Assembly (NCBI GenBank): GCA_023663705.1
Contig: JAMPGY010000003.1
Span: 124,001-188,000 of the forward strand
Origin: Clostridium sp.
Lineage (GTDB): Bacteria; Bacteroidota; Bacteroidia; Bacteroidales; Bacteroidaceae
Direction: 5' to 3'
Length of the DNA: 64,000 nt
Shown here: positions 34,948 through 43,940 of the stretch, one piece after another
How positions within the stretch are numbered: position 1 is the first letter of the stretch
Layout of the letters: each line of letters opens with the position of its first letter
The notes under the pieces: generated by a model
Database searches by the model: none
Told to the model about the DNA's origin: nothing
What the model saw: only the letters and a program-made list of their open reading frames with translations
Position numbers and translations under genes: made by a program

Positions 34948-34975
34948 CCGGCCGGGGGATTGCTCCTCCGGCCGG
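34948..34975 (-). terminator. Terminator of the fimbrial operon
   Basis: CCGGCCGGGGGA (34948-34959) pairs with TCCTCCGGCCGG (34964-34975) with one mismatch; on the minus strand it is followed by six Ts (34946-34941). It lies 26 bases beyond the fimbrillin stop codon. Confidence 0.85.
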
Positions 34976-35001
34976 TCTGTAAGGTTGGCTACGTCGGCTA
35001 T

Positions 35002-36579
35002 TTATTCCAGGTTATAAACTCCTCTTGTTATATAAGCCTTGATTATTGTGTTTTTACTTATCATTACAGTCTCGCCCGGCTTATAGTATTCATCTGTTAT
35101 CCCATAGTCCGACAGTTGATCAGCACTATCATAGAATTTTATCGCGTCTTCGGAAGCATCACTATGCCACCAACCGTTTAAAACGTGAATCTGGCCTTTG
35201 TCGTCTTCTAGGGGTTTAATGTCATTTTTCTCATTATCCATACCATAAGGATCGATGAAAAAGTTACGGATGACAAAATCGTATTCCTGACCTTCTTTTC
35301 CTAAACGAGGCTTGGATTCGATATAATAGCGGCTGCCGTTGATAAATGTATGATAGTTGGCATCATATATCAGGCTGATGGAGTTGTTGGAGGTTATGTT
35401 CTCCACAACGTCGAAATCCAGCCCTTCCTGATCTCCCTCTGCCGCTTTCCATACATGATCCCAATCCGTGACCGTAGCGTCGATCTTGACTGATGTCAGG
35501 GCGATGTGGAGTACGAAGTTGTAGGACTTGCCCGCGAGGAAATCCCAGGCGAATGTGGTGCTTACCTCACTGGTGATCTGGCTCTTGCCACCGTCAAGAT
35601 TGACGTCTTCGGTTATCACGTCGAAGTTCACCGTTATCGTGACAGGGGTTTTCGTGCCTTTTTCAGAAGGCATGATCATGAAATAACGGTCGTCGCCGTT
35701 AAGCTGCATGATCTCGTTCGCATTCTCAGGGGTCATGGTGCAGGCATCCTCAAGGAAGTCACCGTCTTTTTTGGAAAGAACATACGCCTGGTCAGATTTC
35801 TGCATTTCTTCCCACTCCCCGGTGCGGAGATTCAGGTCGCCCGATGTGCCGAACTCACCGCTTGATAATTTCACGCTGTTGATCACCACCCGGGTTCCCT
35901 CTGCAAGGGTTTGTTCGTATTTTCCGGATGTTACACTATTATCCTGGGGATTCAGTTCATCGACAACGGCAACGCGGCTGAAGCCGACACGCGACATGGC
36001 GTGCTTGAATTTGAACTGCACCTGGCCTTCGATATCTTCTTTCGAGATATTTTCCAGGCTGCCGTCGTAGAGAAGGTCAATCATATTCTCCTGTTCCTCA
36101 GGCACCACGAACGAGAGCTTGGGGTCGCCCGCGGTGGTGTTGGAGGTCAGGCCTACGATACCCTCGGTCTTGCCGGCGAAATTCTCGACGTAGGGAGCGT
36201 AGCCGAAGAACGAGACTTTGTCCATGATGTTGCTCGGCCAGTACTTCACGGGAGAGTAGGTCCAGCTGCCGGTCCATTCCACCTTCTGGTTGTACATGAA
36301 GTTGGGGGTGAAGGAGCCGGGGACACCTTCATTCTGGTACGTGTCCTCACCGGTGTAGTAGGCAAGCACGCCGAAGCCGGTCTGCTTGAGCGCGTCGAGA
36401 TCCATTACGGATGAGCGCGACTGGGGTGCGCTGCCGAGGTAGGTGCCGAAGGTGATGGCGTTCTCGTCATAGGCCTGTCCGTCGCCATCTTTGACGAACA
36501 TTTCCTCTTCCTGCGTGCAGCCGGTTGTTGCGACCGCTGCGATGGCTGCGAAAGCCATCAGAAACTTTTTAGCTTTCAT
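35002..36579 (-). CDS. Fimbrillin family lipoprotein (major or minor pilin)
   Basis: A 525-residue lipoprotein with signal KKFLMAFAAIAAVATTGCTQ (Cys near residue 21). The remainder matches the FimA/Mfa1-like fimbrillin fold: ITFGTYLGSAPQSRSSV just after the signal, then FFGYAPYV, FKFKHAMSRVGF (the conserved KHALSKV-type block) and FAWDFLAGKSYNFVLHI. These are type V pilins, exported as lipoproteins and polymerised by strand exchange at the surface. Its length is at the long end for a stalk pilin and may indicate a tip or anchor role. Confidence 0.85.
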   Translation of the reverse strand: MKAKKFLMAFAAIAAVATTGCTQEEEMFVKDGDGQAYDENAITFGTYLGSAPQSRSSVMDLDALKQTGFGVLAYYTGEDTYQNEGVPGSFTPNFMYNQKVEWTGSWTYSPVKYWPSNIMDKVSFFGYAPYVENFAGKTEGIVGLTSNTTAGDPKLSFVVPEEQENMIDLLYDGSLENISKEDIEGQVQFKFKHAMSRVGFSRVAVVDELNPQDNSVTSGKYEQTLAEGTRVVINSVKLSSGEFGTSGDLNLRTGEWEEMQKSDQAYVLSKKDGDFLEDACTMTPENANEIMQLNGDDRYFMIMPSEKGTKTPVTITVNFDVITEDVNLDGGKSQITSEVSTTFAWDFLAGKSYNFVLHIALTSVKIDATVTDWDHVWKAAEGDQEGLDFDVVENITSNNSISLIYDANYHTFINGSRYYIESKPRLGKEGQEYDFVIRNFFIDPYGMDNEKNDIKPLEDDKGQIHVLNGWWHSDASEDAIKFYDSADQLSDYGITDEYYKPGETVMISKNTIIKAYITRGVYNLE

Positions 36580-36665
36580 GTTTTCAAATGATTTGTGATT
36601 AATTTTTGGTTTTGTTGATTTTGGTTTATATTATTGAATTAAGCTTATTGTCCTATAATTTGGGA

Positions 36666-37691
36666 CTACATGAGCGGAATATTCACATCCTCGTTATCCC
36701 AGTCCTCTACCCATGCGTCAAATCCCCAGTCGTCATTGCCGCCGGGAGGCAGCGGCGGGTCGAGTGTCAGGTCGAGATAGAGGTCAAGGTTGTCGCCCCG
36801 GCGTCCCGGCGGTCGTTCTTTCTCTGTTATGAGATGTCCCACCGGGATTTCGTATTTCAGCACGGTCTTGCCATCGGAAAGCATGGCGTAGAATTCGAGG
36901 GTGTTCTCATCGGCTGAGCCGAGATGATTGCCGGGCAGGCCGAAGCAACGTATATCTGCTTTGGCAATCCCGATATCGGGATTTGATGATGTGCGTGAGC
37001 GCGACCAGTCAGACGCCTCCATCAGATGGGTGACCGTCGCTGTGTTCTTGTTCGGCAAGTCGCTTGCCAACTTCCTGCCCGAGGCAAGCCCGGATATGGC
37101 GGCGCGTACCGACCGCAGGTTGCTGATGTTTTCCGTGCGCACCGTCACATGCAGTGTATAGATGATATTCTTGGGATAGAGTGTGCCGATGACTCTCATG
37201 CCACCGCTGTTCGCGTCAGTCACATGGTCGGTCATGATTGTGTCGACAGCCAGCCATTCGGGTTGCCCGGCTACATAAGCGGAATTGTCCCCCCGGCTTT
37301 TATACCATTCTGCCCCGTTATAGGCCGGAGCATACACCTCGGCGGTCTCCACTGCATCGAGACCCCGGAATGAGATGTAGCTGAACTCGTCCTCAGTCAG
37401 GTTGAATACCGTGGCCCAATGCCGCCCAGGGGTAAGGTATGGTGTGACATGACTGATGTCGTTGTCAATGGCACGCGCGCGTTCTCTCGTCTCGGTATGA
37501 TGGCATAGTACAGTCATGCCGGTCGGAACGGTCTTGCCGTATCCGCTCCAGTCCACATCCAGACGTATCTGAGACTTTCCGGGGGTGGGTCCGTCGGCCT
37601 CCGGATAGAAATGGATTGTTGCGTCGCACGACACGAGAGTCAGGCCGGCGGCCATCAACACGCTCTTGAGCAGCCTTACCATCTCATCCAC
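36666..37691 (-). CDS. DUF5119 lipoprotein of the fimbrial operon
   Basis: A 341-residue lipoprotein (signal SVLMAAGLTLVSCD). IRLDVDWSGYGKTVPTGMTV after the signal and the later beta-strand repeats fit DUF5119, a FimB/Mfa2-like family typically encoded beside fimbrillins and thought to anchor or terminate the pilus. ATGs at 37691 and 37682 are possible; both overlap the preceding gene, indicating translational coupling. Confidence 0.8.
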   Translation of the reverse strand: MDEMVRLLKSVLMAAGLTLVSCDATIHFYPEADGPTPGKSQIRLDVDWSGYGKTVPTGMTVLCHHTETRERARAIDNDISHVTPYLTPGRHWATVFNLTEDEFSYISFRGLDAVETAEVYAPAYNGAEWYKSRGDNSAYVAGQPEWLAVDTIMTDHVTDANSGGMRVIGTLYPKNIIYTLHVTVRTENISNLRSVRAAISGLASGRKLASDLPNKNTATVTHLMEASDWSRSRTSSNPDIGIAKADIRCFGLPGNHLGSADENTLEFYAMLSDGKTVLKYEIPVGHLITEKERPPGRRGDNLDLYLDLTLDPPLPPGGNDDWGFDAWVEDWDNEDVNIPLM

Positions 37692-38995
37692 CTCCTTCCT
37701 TTTCTGTCGGCGTAGAATTTATAGGAAAGGGTGACCCCGGCACGCGTGACACCCCAGTATGTGCCGCCGCTACGCGACACCTCGGCGCCGTTGCGCCCTG
37801 TGTTGTGATATTTGATCCACCTGTAGCTGATATATCCCGCGCCTATCTGAGCCTCAAGCCCCCAACGGTGAGCCTTGTCGAGATGAAATGAGTAACCATA
37901 GCCTATACCCACTCCGAAAGCGGCATGGTTAGGGTCTTGATAGCGGTAATCGCCTCCGGTGCTGATGTTGAAGCCCGCGATGGTGGTGTGTACACCGAAA
38001 TAATGTCCGATACCGGCATCCTTAGGCCACCAACGCACTTCCGGCTGCACAGCCAGCAGGCGGAGGCGCCATCGGTCAGTGATATCATAGGGCGAGTACC
38101 ACACCGGCACATCAAGACTCCAGTGCGGCCACAGCTCGACCTCGAAACCGAGATTGGCACATAAAGCTACATCACCCAACAGATTGGTTTTAAGTGCAAA
38201 GAAGCGTTTTCGCGAAACTGTGCAATGCACCGTAATGTCAAGCGGCTTTATATCAGGAAAGTCAATGACTGTATTGAGCTCCGGGATCTCAGGCATATAT
38301 GCGTCAATCTGCTGCCGGTATTTCATCAGACGTGTGTCGTAGTCGACAAGAACCGCTGCCCGCCGCAGATACGGGAGCACGTTGTCGCGGATCGAACGGT
38401 ATGGCCGGCCTCCGTCAAGATGTTTCAGTCTTTGTTCTCTTGTATCAGGGCTTAACGTTTCCGTTTCATCAAGAAACCGGAGCACACCCCCGGCGTATGG
38501 TATGGAGCTGTCTTCCATGAGCATCTGACGCATACCGACCCAATCCTCCGGTATGGTCGATACGGCGTATATGCTGTCGGGGAATGTGTAGCGAGACTTA
38601 AGTATGGAGATAAATGCCTTTGCGCGCGCTGTCGCCAAGCGGACATTATTATGGTACGGTCCTTCCGGAGATGCCGTGCCCACGACTATGATTCGTTCAA
38701 CGCTCTTGCGTGGGTCAAGAACCAAGGAGTCTAATTTAGCAAGTATTTTTTCAAGATCTGAATCATTATTGTGGTAAGTACCGTCAAATTCAGTCAGATT
38801 AACCTTAAAATCAATACGGGCATGTGCCTGGGCGGAAGTAACCGTTGAGTCTTTACCTTGTGCGAGGGCGATACAGACCGAAGACACGAGCATAGCGGCA
38901 GCTACAATAAACCGCGCAGAAACAAATGTTTTGCCTCTGCAAATACCACTATTGTATTCTTGCTCTTTATAATATGTCCGGGCAGTCACATCCAT
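37676..38995 (-). CDS. DUF3575 outer-membrane protein with OmpA-like segment
   Basis: A 439-residue exported protein. A signal-like hydrophobic stretch lies at residues 27-46 (VAAAMLVSSVCIALAQ). Residues 60-150 resemble an OmpA-like domain (RIIVVGTASPEGPYHNN...ATARAKAF), and the C-terminal 180 residues are the DUF3575 beta-barrel-like domain (ALKTNLLGDVALCANLGFEV). It is common at the head of Bacteroidales pilus operons, where it may fix the pilus to the envelope. Confidence 0.82.
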   Translation of the reverse strand: MDVTARTYYKEQEYNSGICRGKTFVSARFIVAAAMLVSSVCIALAQGKDSTVTSAQAHARIDFKVNLTEFDGTYHNNDSDLEKILAKLDSLVLDPRKSVERIIVVGTASPEGPYHNNVRLATARAKAFISILKSRYTFPDSIYAVSTIPEDWVGMRQMLMEDSSIPYAGGVLRFLDETETLSPDTREQRLKHLDGGRPYRSIRDNVLPYLRRAAVLVDYDTRLMKYRQQIDAYMPEIPELNTVIDFPDIKPLDITVHCTVSRKRFFALKTNLLGDVALCANLGFEVELWPHWSLDVPVWYSPYDITDRWRLRLLAVQPEVRWWPKDAGIGHYFGVHTTIAGFNISTGGDYRYQDPNHAAFGVGIGYGYSFHLDKAHRWGLEAQIGAGYISYRWIKYHNTGRNGAEVSRSGGTYWGVTRAGVTLSYKFYADRKGRRWMRW

Positions 38996-39080
38996 AGTTA
39001 TAAAGGTCGGTGTCTTACACTATGCGTTTATCATTCGAGAGTTTTTATATAAATAGCTGGTGCTTATTGAAATGCGACTG

Positions 39081-39115
39081 CAAAGATAGCTAATTTTTTA
39101 ATAGTTCCAATCAAA
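39081..39115 (-). promoter_or_regulatory. Promoter of the fimbrial operon
   Basis: On the minus strand TTTG (39115-39112) and TATCTTTG (39088-39081), 23 bases apart, slightly longer than the usual 19-21. It gives an 80-base leader before the 38995 start. Confidence 0.5.
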
Positions 39116-39184
39116 TTACCCCATTAACATTTATTAAGTATTTTTACGTTGTACACAATGATTATCGGCAGTATATTATATCTC

Positions 39185-39232
39185 AATAAAATAAGCAGCC
39201 GGTGCAAAATTGTGTCGGCTGCTTATTTTATT
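39185..39232. terminator. Perfect bidirectional terminator after catalase
   Basis: AATAAAATAAGCAGCCG (39185-39201) and CGGCTGCTTATTTTATT (39216-39232) form a perfect 17-pair stem with a 14-base loop, A-rich on one side and T-rich on the other. It ends catalase transcription on the minus strand. Confidence 0.9.
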
Positions 39233-39248
39233 GTTCAAATTTATATAT

Positions 39249-40751
39249 TTATTCGACGCTGCGCTTGTCCCATGTTGGATGAGCGGGATCTTCAGCCACA
39301 AGCGCCTCCGCAAAATCTATGCCCAAGGCATCGGCAAGCATTTGGCCATACTCCTTGTCAGCGTTGTTGCAGGCGCGGACATGACGCTGTTTAATGAAAA
39401 GTGGAATACCTTCCATCTGTGCCGCGGTATTGTCACAAGTGGCTTTCTTGTCGGCATCACTCATCAGTCGCCAAAGTTTTCCGGGCTGTGTGTAATAGTC
39501 ATCGTCATATTCGCGCTCATCATAGTTGAACATGTCGCCGTGCAGCTGCATGGGTGGCTCTTTGCGGGATGGAGAATCGTGCCACTCTCCGTAGCTGTTC
39601 GGTTCATAGGCGATGGTGCCCCCGCAGTTGCCGTCGGTGCGCATTTGACCGTCGCGATGGAAGGAGTGGAACGGACATCTGGGCATGTTGACTGGTATCA
39701 GGTTATGGTTTACCCCGAGGCGGTAGCGCTGGGCATCTCCGTAGGAGAACAGGCGTCCTTGAAGCATTTTATCCGGAGAATAGCCTATGCCATCAACAAT
39801 ATTTGCAGGATTGAAGGCTGCCTGCTCAATCTCGGCGAAAAAATTCTCCGGGTTGCGGTTGAGTTCAAGTATGCCGACATCACGCAACGGGAAATCGCCA
39901 TGATACCATACCTTTGTCAGGTCAAACGGATTGATACTGTACTTTCGGGCCTCTTCCTCGGTCATCAGCTGCACACAAAGTTTCCATTTCGGAAAATCTC
40001 CGCGCTCGATAGCCTCGAACAGGTCACGCTGATGCGACTCCCGGTCTTTGGCTATTATAGCCTCTGCTTCCTTGTCGGTCAGATTGCGGATACCTTGCAT
40101 GGTGATGAAGTGAAATTTCACCCATGTGCGCTTGTTGTCCTTGTTGATAAAACTGTATGTATGGCTTCCGAAGCCGTGCATGTGGCGGAATGAGGCCGGA
40201 ATTCCACGCGGAGACATGCTTATCGTGATCTGATGGAGCGCCTCCGGCAAAAGTGTCCAAAAGTCCCAATTGGCGGTGGGATTGCGCATCCCGGTGCGCG
40301 GATCACGTTTGATGGCGTGGTTCAAATCCGGAAATTTCAACGGATCGCGGAGGAAGAACACAGGAGTGTTGTTGCCTACGAGATCCCAGTTTCCCTCATC
40401 GGTGTAGAACTTCATGGCAAATCCGCGGATGTCGCGTTCGGCATCTGCCGCGCCGCGCTCACCAGCCACAGTCGAGAAGCGCACAAGGCATGGAGTCTGT
40501 TTCCCTACTTCCGCAAAGATTGAGGCTCGTGTGTATTCGGTGATGTCATTGGTGACGGTGAACCGTCCAAAAGCCCCCGAGCCTTTTGCGTGCATACGCC
40601 TCTCCGGGATTACCTCACGGTCGAAATGAGCAATTTTTTCAAGATACCATGGATCCTGCATTGTCTGTGGTCCGGGAAAACCGGCGGTCTGTATGTTCTG
40701 GTTGTCGGCGATGGGGCGCCCGTTTTCAGCGGTCAGTCTTTTCTTATCCAT
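39249..40751 (-). CDS. katA: Catalase (heme, clade 3 small-subunit type)
   Basis: A protein of about 500 residues that degrades hydrogen peroxide. Conserved parts: active-site His in [12 protein letters not shown], Asn in [10 protein letters not shown], and the proximal heme Tyr region [37 protein letters not shown] and [13 protein letters not shown] are typical of Bacteroides KatA/KatB. The start at 40751 ([11 protein letters not shown]) is chosen because the 13 residues upstream are not conserved. It is full length and probably functional. A single gene with its own terminator, giving oxygen tolerance to an anaerobe. Confidence 0.93.
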   Translation of the reverse strand: MDKKRLTAENGRPIADNQNIQTAGFPGPQTMQDPWYLEKIAHFDREVIPERRMHAKGSGAFGRFTVTNDITEYTRASIFAEVGKQTPCLVRFSTVAGERGAADAERDIRGFAMKFYTDEGNWDLVGNNTPVFFLRDPLKFPDLNHAIKRDPRTGMRNPTANWDFWTLLPEALHQITISMSPRGIPASFRHMHGFGSHTYSFINKDNKRTWVKFHFITMQGIRNLTDKEAEAIIAKDRESHQRDLFEAIERGDFPKWKLCVQLMTEEEARKYSINPFDLTKVWYHGDFPLRDVGILELNRNPENFFAEIEQAAFNPANIVDGIGYSPDKMLQGRLFSYGDAQRYRLGVNHNLIPVNMPRCPFHSFHRDGQMRTDGNCGGTIAYEPNSYGEWHDSPSRKEPPMQLHGDMFNYDEREYDDDYYTQPGKLWRLMSDADKKATCDNTAAQMEGIPLFIKQRHVRACNNADKEYGQMLADALGIDFAEALVAEDPAHPTWDKRSVE

Positions 40752-41699
40752 ACAATCATTACAAGTTTTCTTAATAAATATAACTGGCAATTATAACGTC
40801 TTCATTCATCAAATGGTTCATGAGATGATAGTTCATGTAATACTGTTATGTGTGGTTCATCCGAATTGAAAACGAACTATATTTTCAAGTACACTCATTA
40901 TATTTATCATTTGGTCGACGTTTCATAAATCATTTCAGATTGTTACTATTAGGTGAGACACAATCTTATTAGTCAGGGCACTGTTTTTCATGGTTTTTCG
41001 TAAGTCATTTCTGAATCAACATATTATTTGAAACTAAATGACACTGCATCTATAAAAAAATGAATCGCATTGTCCGTCATCGCGGCTAAGTCCCTTGTTC
41101 AAGGTAACTCGGAGAACGAAATCCTCACGTTCAGGCCCTGCGGGTTTTCCTTCAAAAAATTCCCTACGGTAATTTTTCTCGGAAAAAACGTTCCGGTTTC
41201 GCCCCTCCGAGTTGAGTGTCTTACGGGACTTAGCAAGCGATGCCGACCGATGACGCATAGGACGGTCAATGAAAAAACGTGGCGGCATATTATATCAGCA
41301 CGACGTATTTCAAACGACAGCCGTCATATATGGAAACACACAAATCCTGCCTCCTGTAATATCACAGATGGATATAAGCGGGGACAAAAGCAGCTCCGCC
41401 TCGCAATTCTGCATATAACGGTTTCAGCTCCACGTCAGTTTTTTTACCGTGCATGACGCTTGCCTGTGCCGTTGCTCCAACGTCTGTCGTTCCCGTCTCC
41501 ATTCCTTATTCCTCACATTGCCGCTCATAACCGGTCCTCCGGCACCCATTCCGTGGTTGCCGTGCGGCACTGTGCGGTGCAACGTGATGACATTCGGTGT
41601 AATACATTGTCAGTATGTTGTAAATCAATATTTTGTGTGATTTTAGAGCTTATATTTGTGGTGAAATTCTTTTTTATTCACCCATAAATTCTGAAAGTC
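40752..41699. other. Long non-coding stretch before the DUF4099/DUF3945 gene
   Basis: No gene that I can support. It contains the catalase upstream region (AT-rich, no clear promoter), the hairpin copy E at 41070-41260, a G/C-rich stem-loop around 41560-41585 (GTTGC...GCAAC), and a -7 element TATATTTG at 41651-41658 ahead of the 41700 gene (TTTG at 41632-41635 is too close for a normal -33). It is the boundary between cargo and backbone. Confidence 0.55.
41070..41260. repeat. Giant imperfect hairpin, copy E (diverged)
   Basis: Outer arms GTCATCGCGGCTAAGTCCC and GGGACTTAGC..GCGATG..GATGAC, then AACTCGGAG/CTCCGAGTT, a 5'-side bulge caggccctgcggg, inner stem GTTTTCCttcAAAAAATT with AATTTTTctcGGAAAAAAC, loop CCCTACGGT. 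The plan and the bulge match copies A-D although the stem sequences differ almost completely. Confidence 0.75.
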
Positions 41700-43556
41700 A
41701 TGGCAAAAAAATCAGCAAGGGCGGAGCCGGAATCCCCCGCACCCAAGTTCACTGAGAACGAGCAGATGAGCGACATCGTGTTCATCCTTGACAAGATGGA
41801 ACTCATATTGCAAGCGGTATCTGAAATCAATAAGGACGGCAGCCACAAGACCGTCCCCGCGGACAGGAAGCACCGCAACTCGTTCCTCAAGATCGACCGC
41901 TATGCGGATGTGTTCGAGAGTTTCCTCAAGAACCTCTGGAGCCAGCTCAAGGACCCCACGCGCTTCGGCATACTCTCTGTCAAGGACAGGCATCTTGACG
42001 ACCCGGATGTGCGGCAGGCCATAGAGGATCTCGCCGCAGGAAGAAAGACCGGTGCGGTGGAGGAATTCCTGAAAAAATATGAGATTACCCCGAAAGGGAA
42101 AAAACAAGAGAATACCGATAATCAAAATGTAGAAGAAATGGCAAAGAAAAAACAAGACCAGAGCGAACAGACCGTACAAGTCGCTCAGAAGCCCCAGGAA
42201 GAGGTGCGGATGTCACCGAGGGAGGTACACGCGCAGCAACAGGCCGCTCAGGACGGACAACAGCGCGCCCCGCGTTACAACGAGTCAATGATAGACTGGG
42301 AGCAGCTCAAACTGTTCGGACTGTCGCGCGAGTTCCTCGCCGAGCGCGGGCTGCTCGACCAGATGCTCCGAGGCTACAAGACCAACCAGATGGTGCCCAT
42401 CACCATGAATTTCGGCTCGGCCGTGCTGCGTACCGACGCGCGCCTGTCATTCCAGCAGTCAGCCGGCGGTCCTGTGGTGCTCGCCATCCACGGCATGCGC
42501 CAGAAACCAGATCTCGACCGTCCATATTTCGGGCACATATTCTCCGAGGAAGACAAGAAGATGCTTCTTGAAACCGGAAACATGGGGCGCGTGGTAAACC
42601 TGAAATCACGCGGAGGTGATGTCGTTCCCTCGTTCATCAGCATCGACAGGCTCACCAACGAGGTGGTGGCGATGAAGGCCGAGAACGTGTTTATCCCCGA
42701 CGACATCAAGGGTGTGAGGCTCACCGACCAGGAGAAGAATGACCTCAGGGAAGGAAAAGCCGTGTATATCGAAGGGATGAAGGCCCAGTCGGGCAACGAG
42801 TTCAACGCCCACGTGCAGATAAGCGCCGAGCGCCGCGGCATCGAATACATCTTCGAGAACGACAAGGTGTTCAACCGCATGGAACTCGGCGGCGTGAAGC
42901 TCACTAAACAGCAGGTGGAAGACCTGAACATGGGCAAGGCCATCTTCGTGGAGGACATGAAACGCAAGGACGGGGAATTATTCTCGTCGTTCGTGAAGCT
43001 CGATCCCGCCAGCGGACGCCCGGCATACACGCGCTACAATCCCGATTCACCCGAGGGAGACCGAGAGATCTACATACCCAAGGAGATCGGCGGGGTCAAG
43101 CTGACCGCTGAGGAACGTGATGAGCTGCGAGCCGGACGCGTCATATTCCTCAACGACATGGTGAGCCGCAAAGGTGAGGAGTTCTCCTCGTTCATCAAGG
43201 CCGATCTTGAGACAGGACGGCTGAGCTACTCCAGGACCCCGGACGGTTTCGAGCAGCGCGAGCAGTTCAGGATTCCGGCCGAACTGTGGGGCAAGACGCT
43301 GACCGCGACGGAACGTGCGCAGTTGCAGGACGGAAAGGCCGTACTGATCGATGGCATGACAGGGTTTGACGGAAAGCCGTTCGCCCAGTATGTCAAGGCC
43401 AATTTCAACACAGGCCGTCTGGACTACTACAACGAGGACCCGACCAAAAACCGCAACGCCTCGCAACGCAACGTGGTCGCGCAGGCACAGGAGCGCCGTC
43501 AGTCGCAACCAGGAGAAACGCGCCGGAATCAGAAGCGGGGTCAGGGTGTGGGCTGA
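41700..43556 (+). CDS. DUF4099/DUF3945 protein with four tandem repeats
   Basis: A 618-residue cytoplasmic protein common in Bacteroides conjugative transposons. Residues 1-130: helical domain. Residues 130-190: Gln/Lys-rich linker. Residues 195-275: DUF4099 (MIDWEQLKLFGLSREFLAERG). Residues 320-580: four tandem units of about 60 residues, each starting (Y/F/R)IPxxIxGVxLTxxE and followed by LxxGKAVxIxGM and a beta hairpin (DUF3945). Tandem repeats suggest a scaffold or nucleic-acid-binding surface. It heads the cluster leading to topB. Confidence 0.83.
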   Translation: MAKKSARAEPESPAPKFTENEQMSDIVFILDKMELILQAVSEINKDGSHKTVPADRKHRNSFLKIDRYADVFESFLKNLWSQLKDPTRFGILSVKDRHLDDPDVRQAIEDLAAGRKTGAVEEFLKKYEITPKGKKQENTDNQNVEEMAKKKQDQSEQTVQVAQKPQEEVRMSPREVHAQQQAAQDGQQRAPRYNESMIDWEQLKLFGLSREFLAERGLLDQMLRGYKTNQMVPITMNFGSAVLRTDARLSFQQSAGGPVVLAIHGMRQKPDLDRPYFGHIFSEEDKKMLLETGNMGRVVNLKSRGGDVVPSFISIDRLTNEVVAMKAENVFIPDDIKGVRLTDQEKNDLREGKAVYIEGMKAQSGNEFNAHVQISAERRGIEYIFENDKVFNRMELGGVKLTKQQVEDLNMGKAIFVEDMKRKDGELFSSFVKLDPASGRPAYTRYNPDSPEGDREIYIPKEIGGVKLTAEERDELRAGRVIFLNDMVSRKGEEFSSFIKADLETGRLSYSRTPDGFEQREQFRIPAELWGKTLTATERAQLQDGKAVLIDGMTGFDGKPFAQYVKANFNTGRLDYYNEDPTKNRNASQRNVVAQAQERRQSQPGETRRNQKRGQGVG

Positions 43557-43584
43557 CAACGGCATGACCGGCTGAATCAACTGA

Positions 43585-43866
43585 ATGTCAAACTTAAAAC
43601 TACCCGAAATGAACAATGATATACCGAACGCTCCCTTCTGTACGGAAGATGTCGACTGGAACGAACTCGCCTCGATCGGCATCCTGAAGGACGAGCTGGA
43701 GATGGCCGGCGAGCTTGACACCCTCCTGCAAGGAAAGAAAACAGGAGTCATCTCCCTGAGCCTCGTACTGCTCGGCGTGGACGTGGTACTCGACGCCACC
43801 TTGCAGCTCGTAAGGAAGGACGGCGGGGAACCGCTCCTCGAAATCATGGGCGTACGCCCGGCATAA
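43585..43866 (+). CDS. Stand-alone DUF4099 protein, paralogue of its neighbour's domain
   Basis: A 93-residue protein whose residues 22-92 (DVDWNELASIGILKDELEMA... and LLEIMGVRP) align with residues 195-275 of the preceding gene product (MIDWEQLKLFGLSREFLAER... and VLAIHGMRQ). It is therefore a single-domain version of DUF4099, probably from duplication. It may compete with or cap the larger protein (inference). Confidence 0.75.
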   Translation: MSNLKLPEMNNDIPNAPFCTEDVDWNELASIGILKDELEMAGELDTLLQGKKTGVISLSLVLLGVDVVLDATLQLVRKDGGEPLLEIMGVRPA

Positions 43867-43940
43867 TCAACAGTAATAATGTCAAACCGCCGTTCCCGGC
43901 CCCCAGACGGTGGCGGGAACGGCTTAAATTTTATCCTAAA

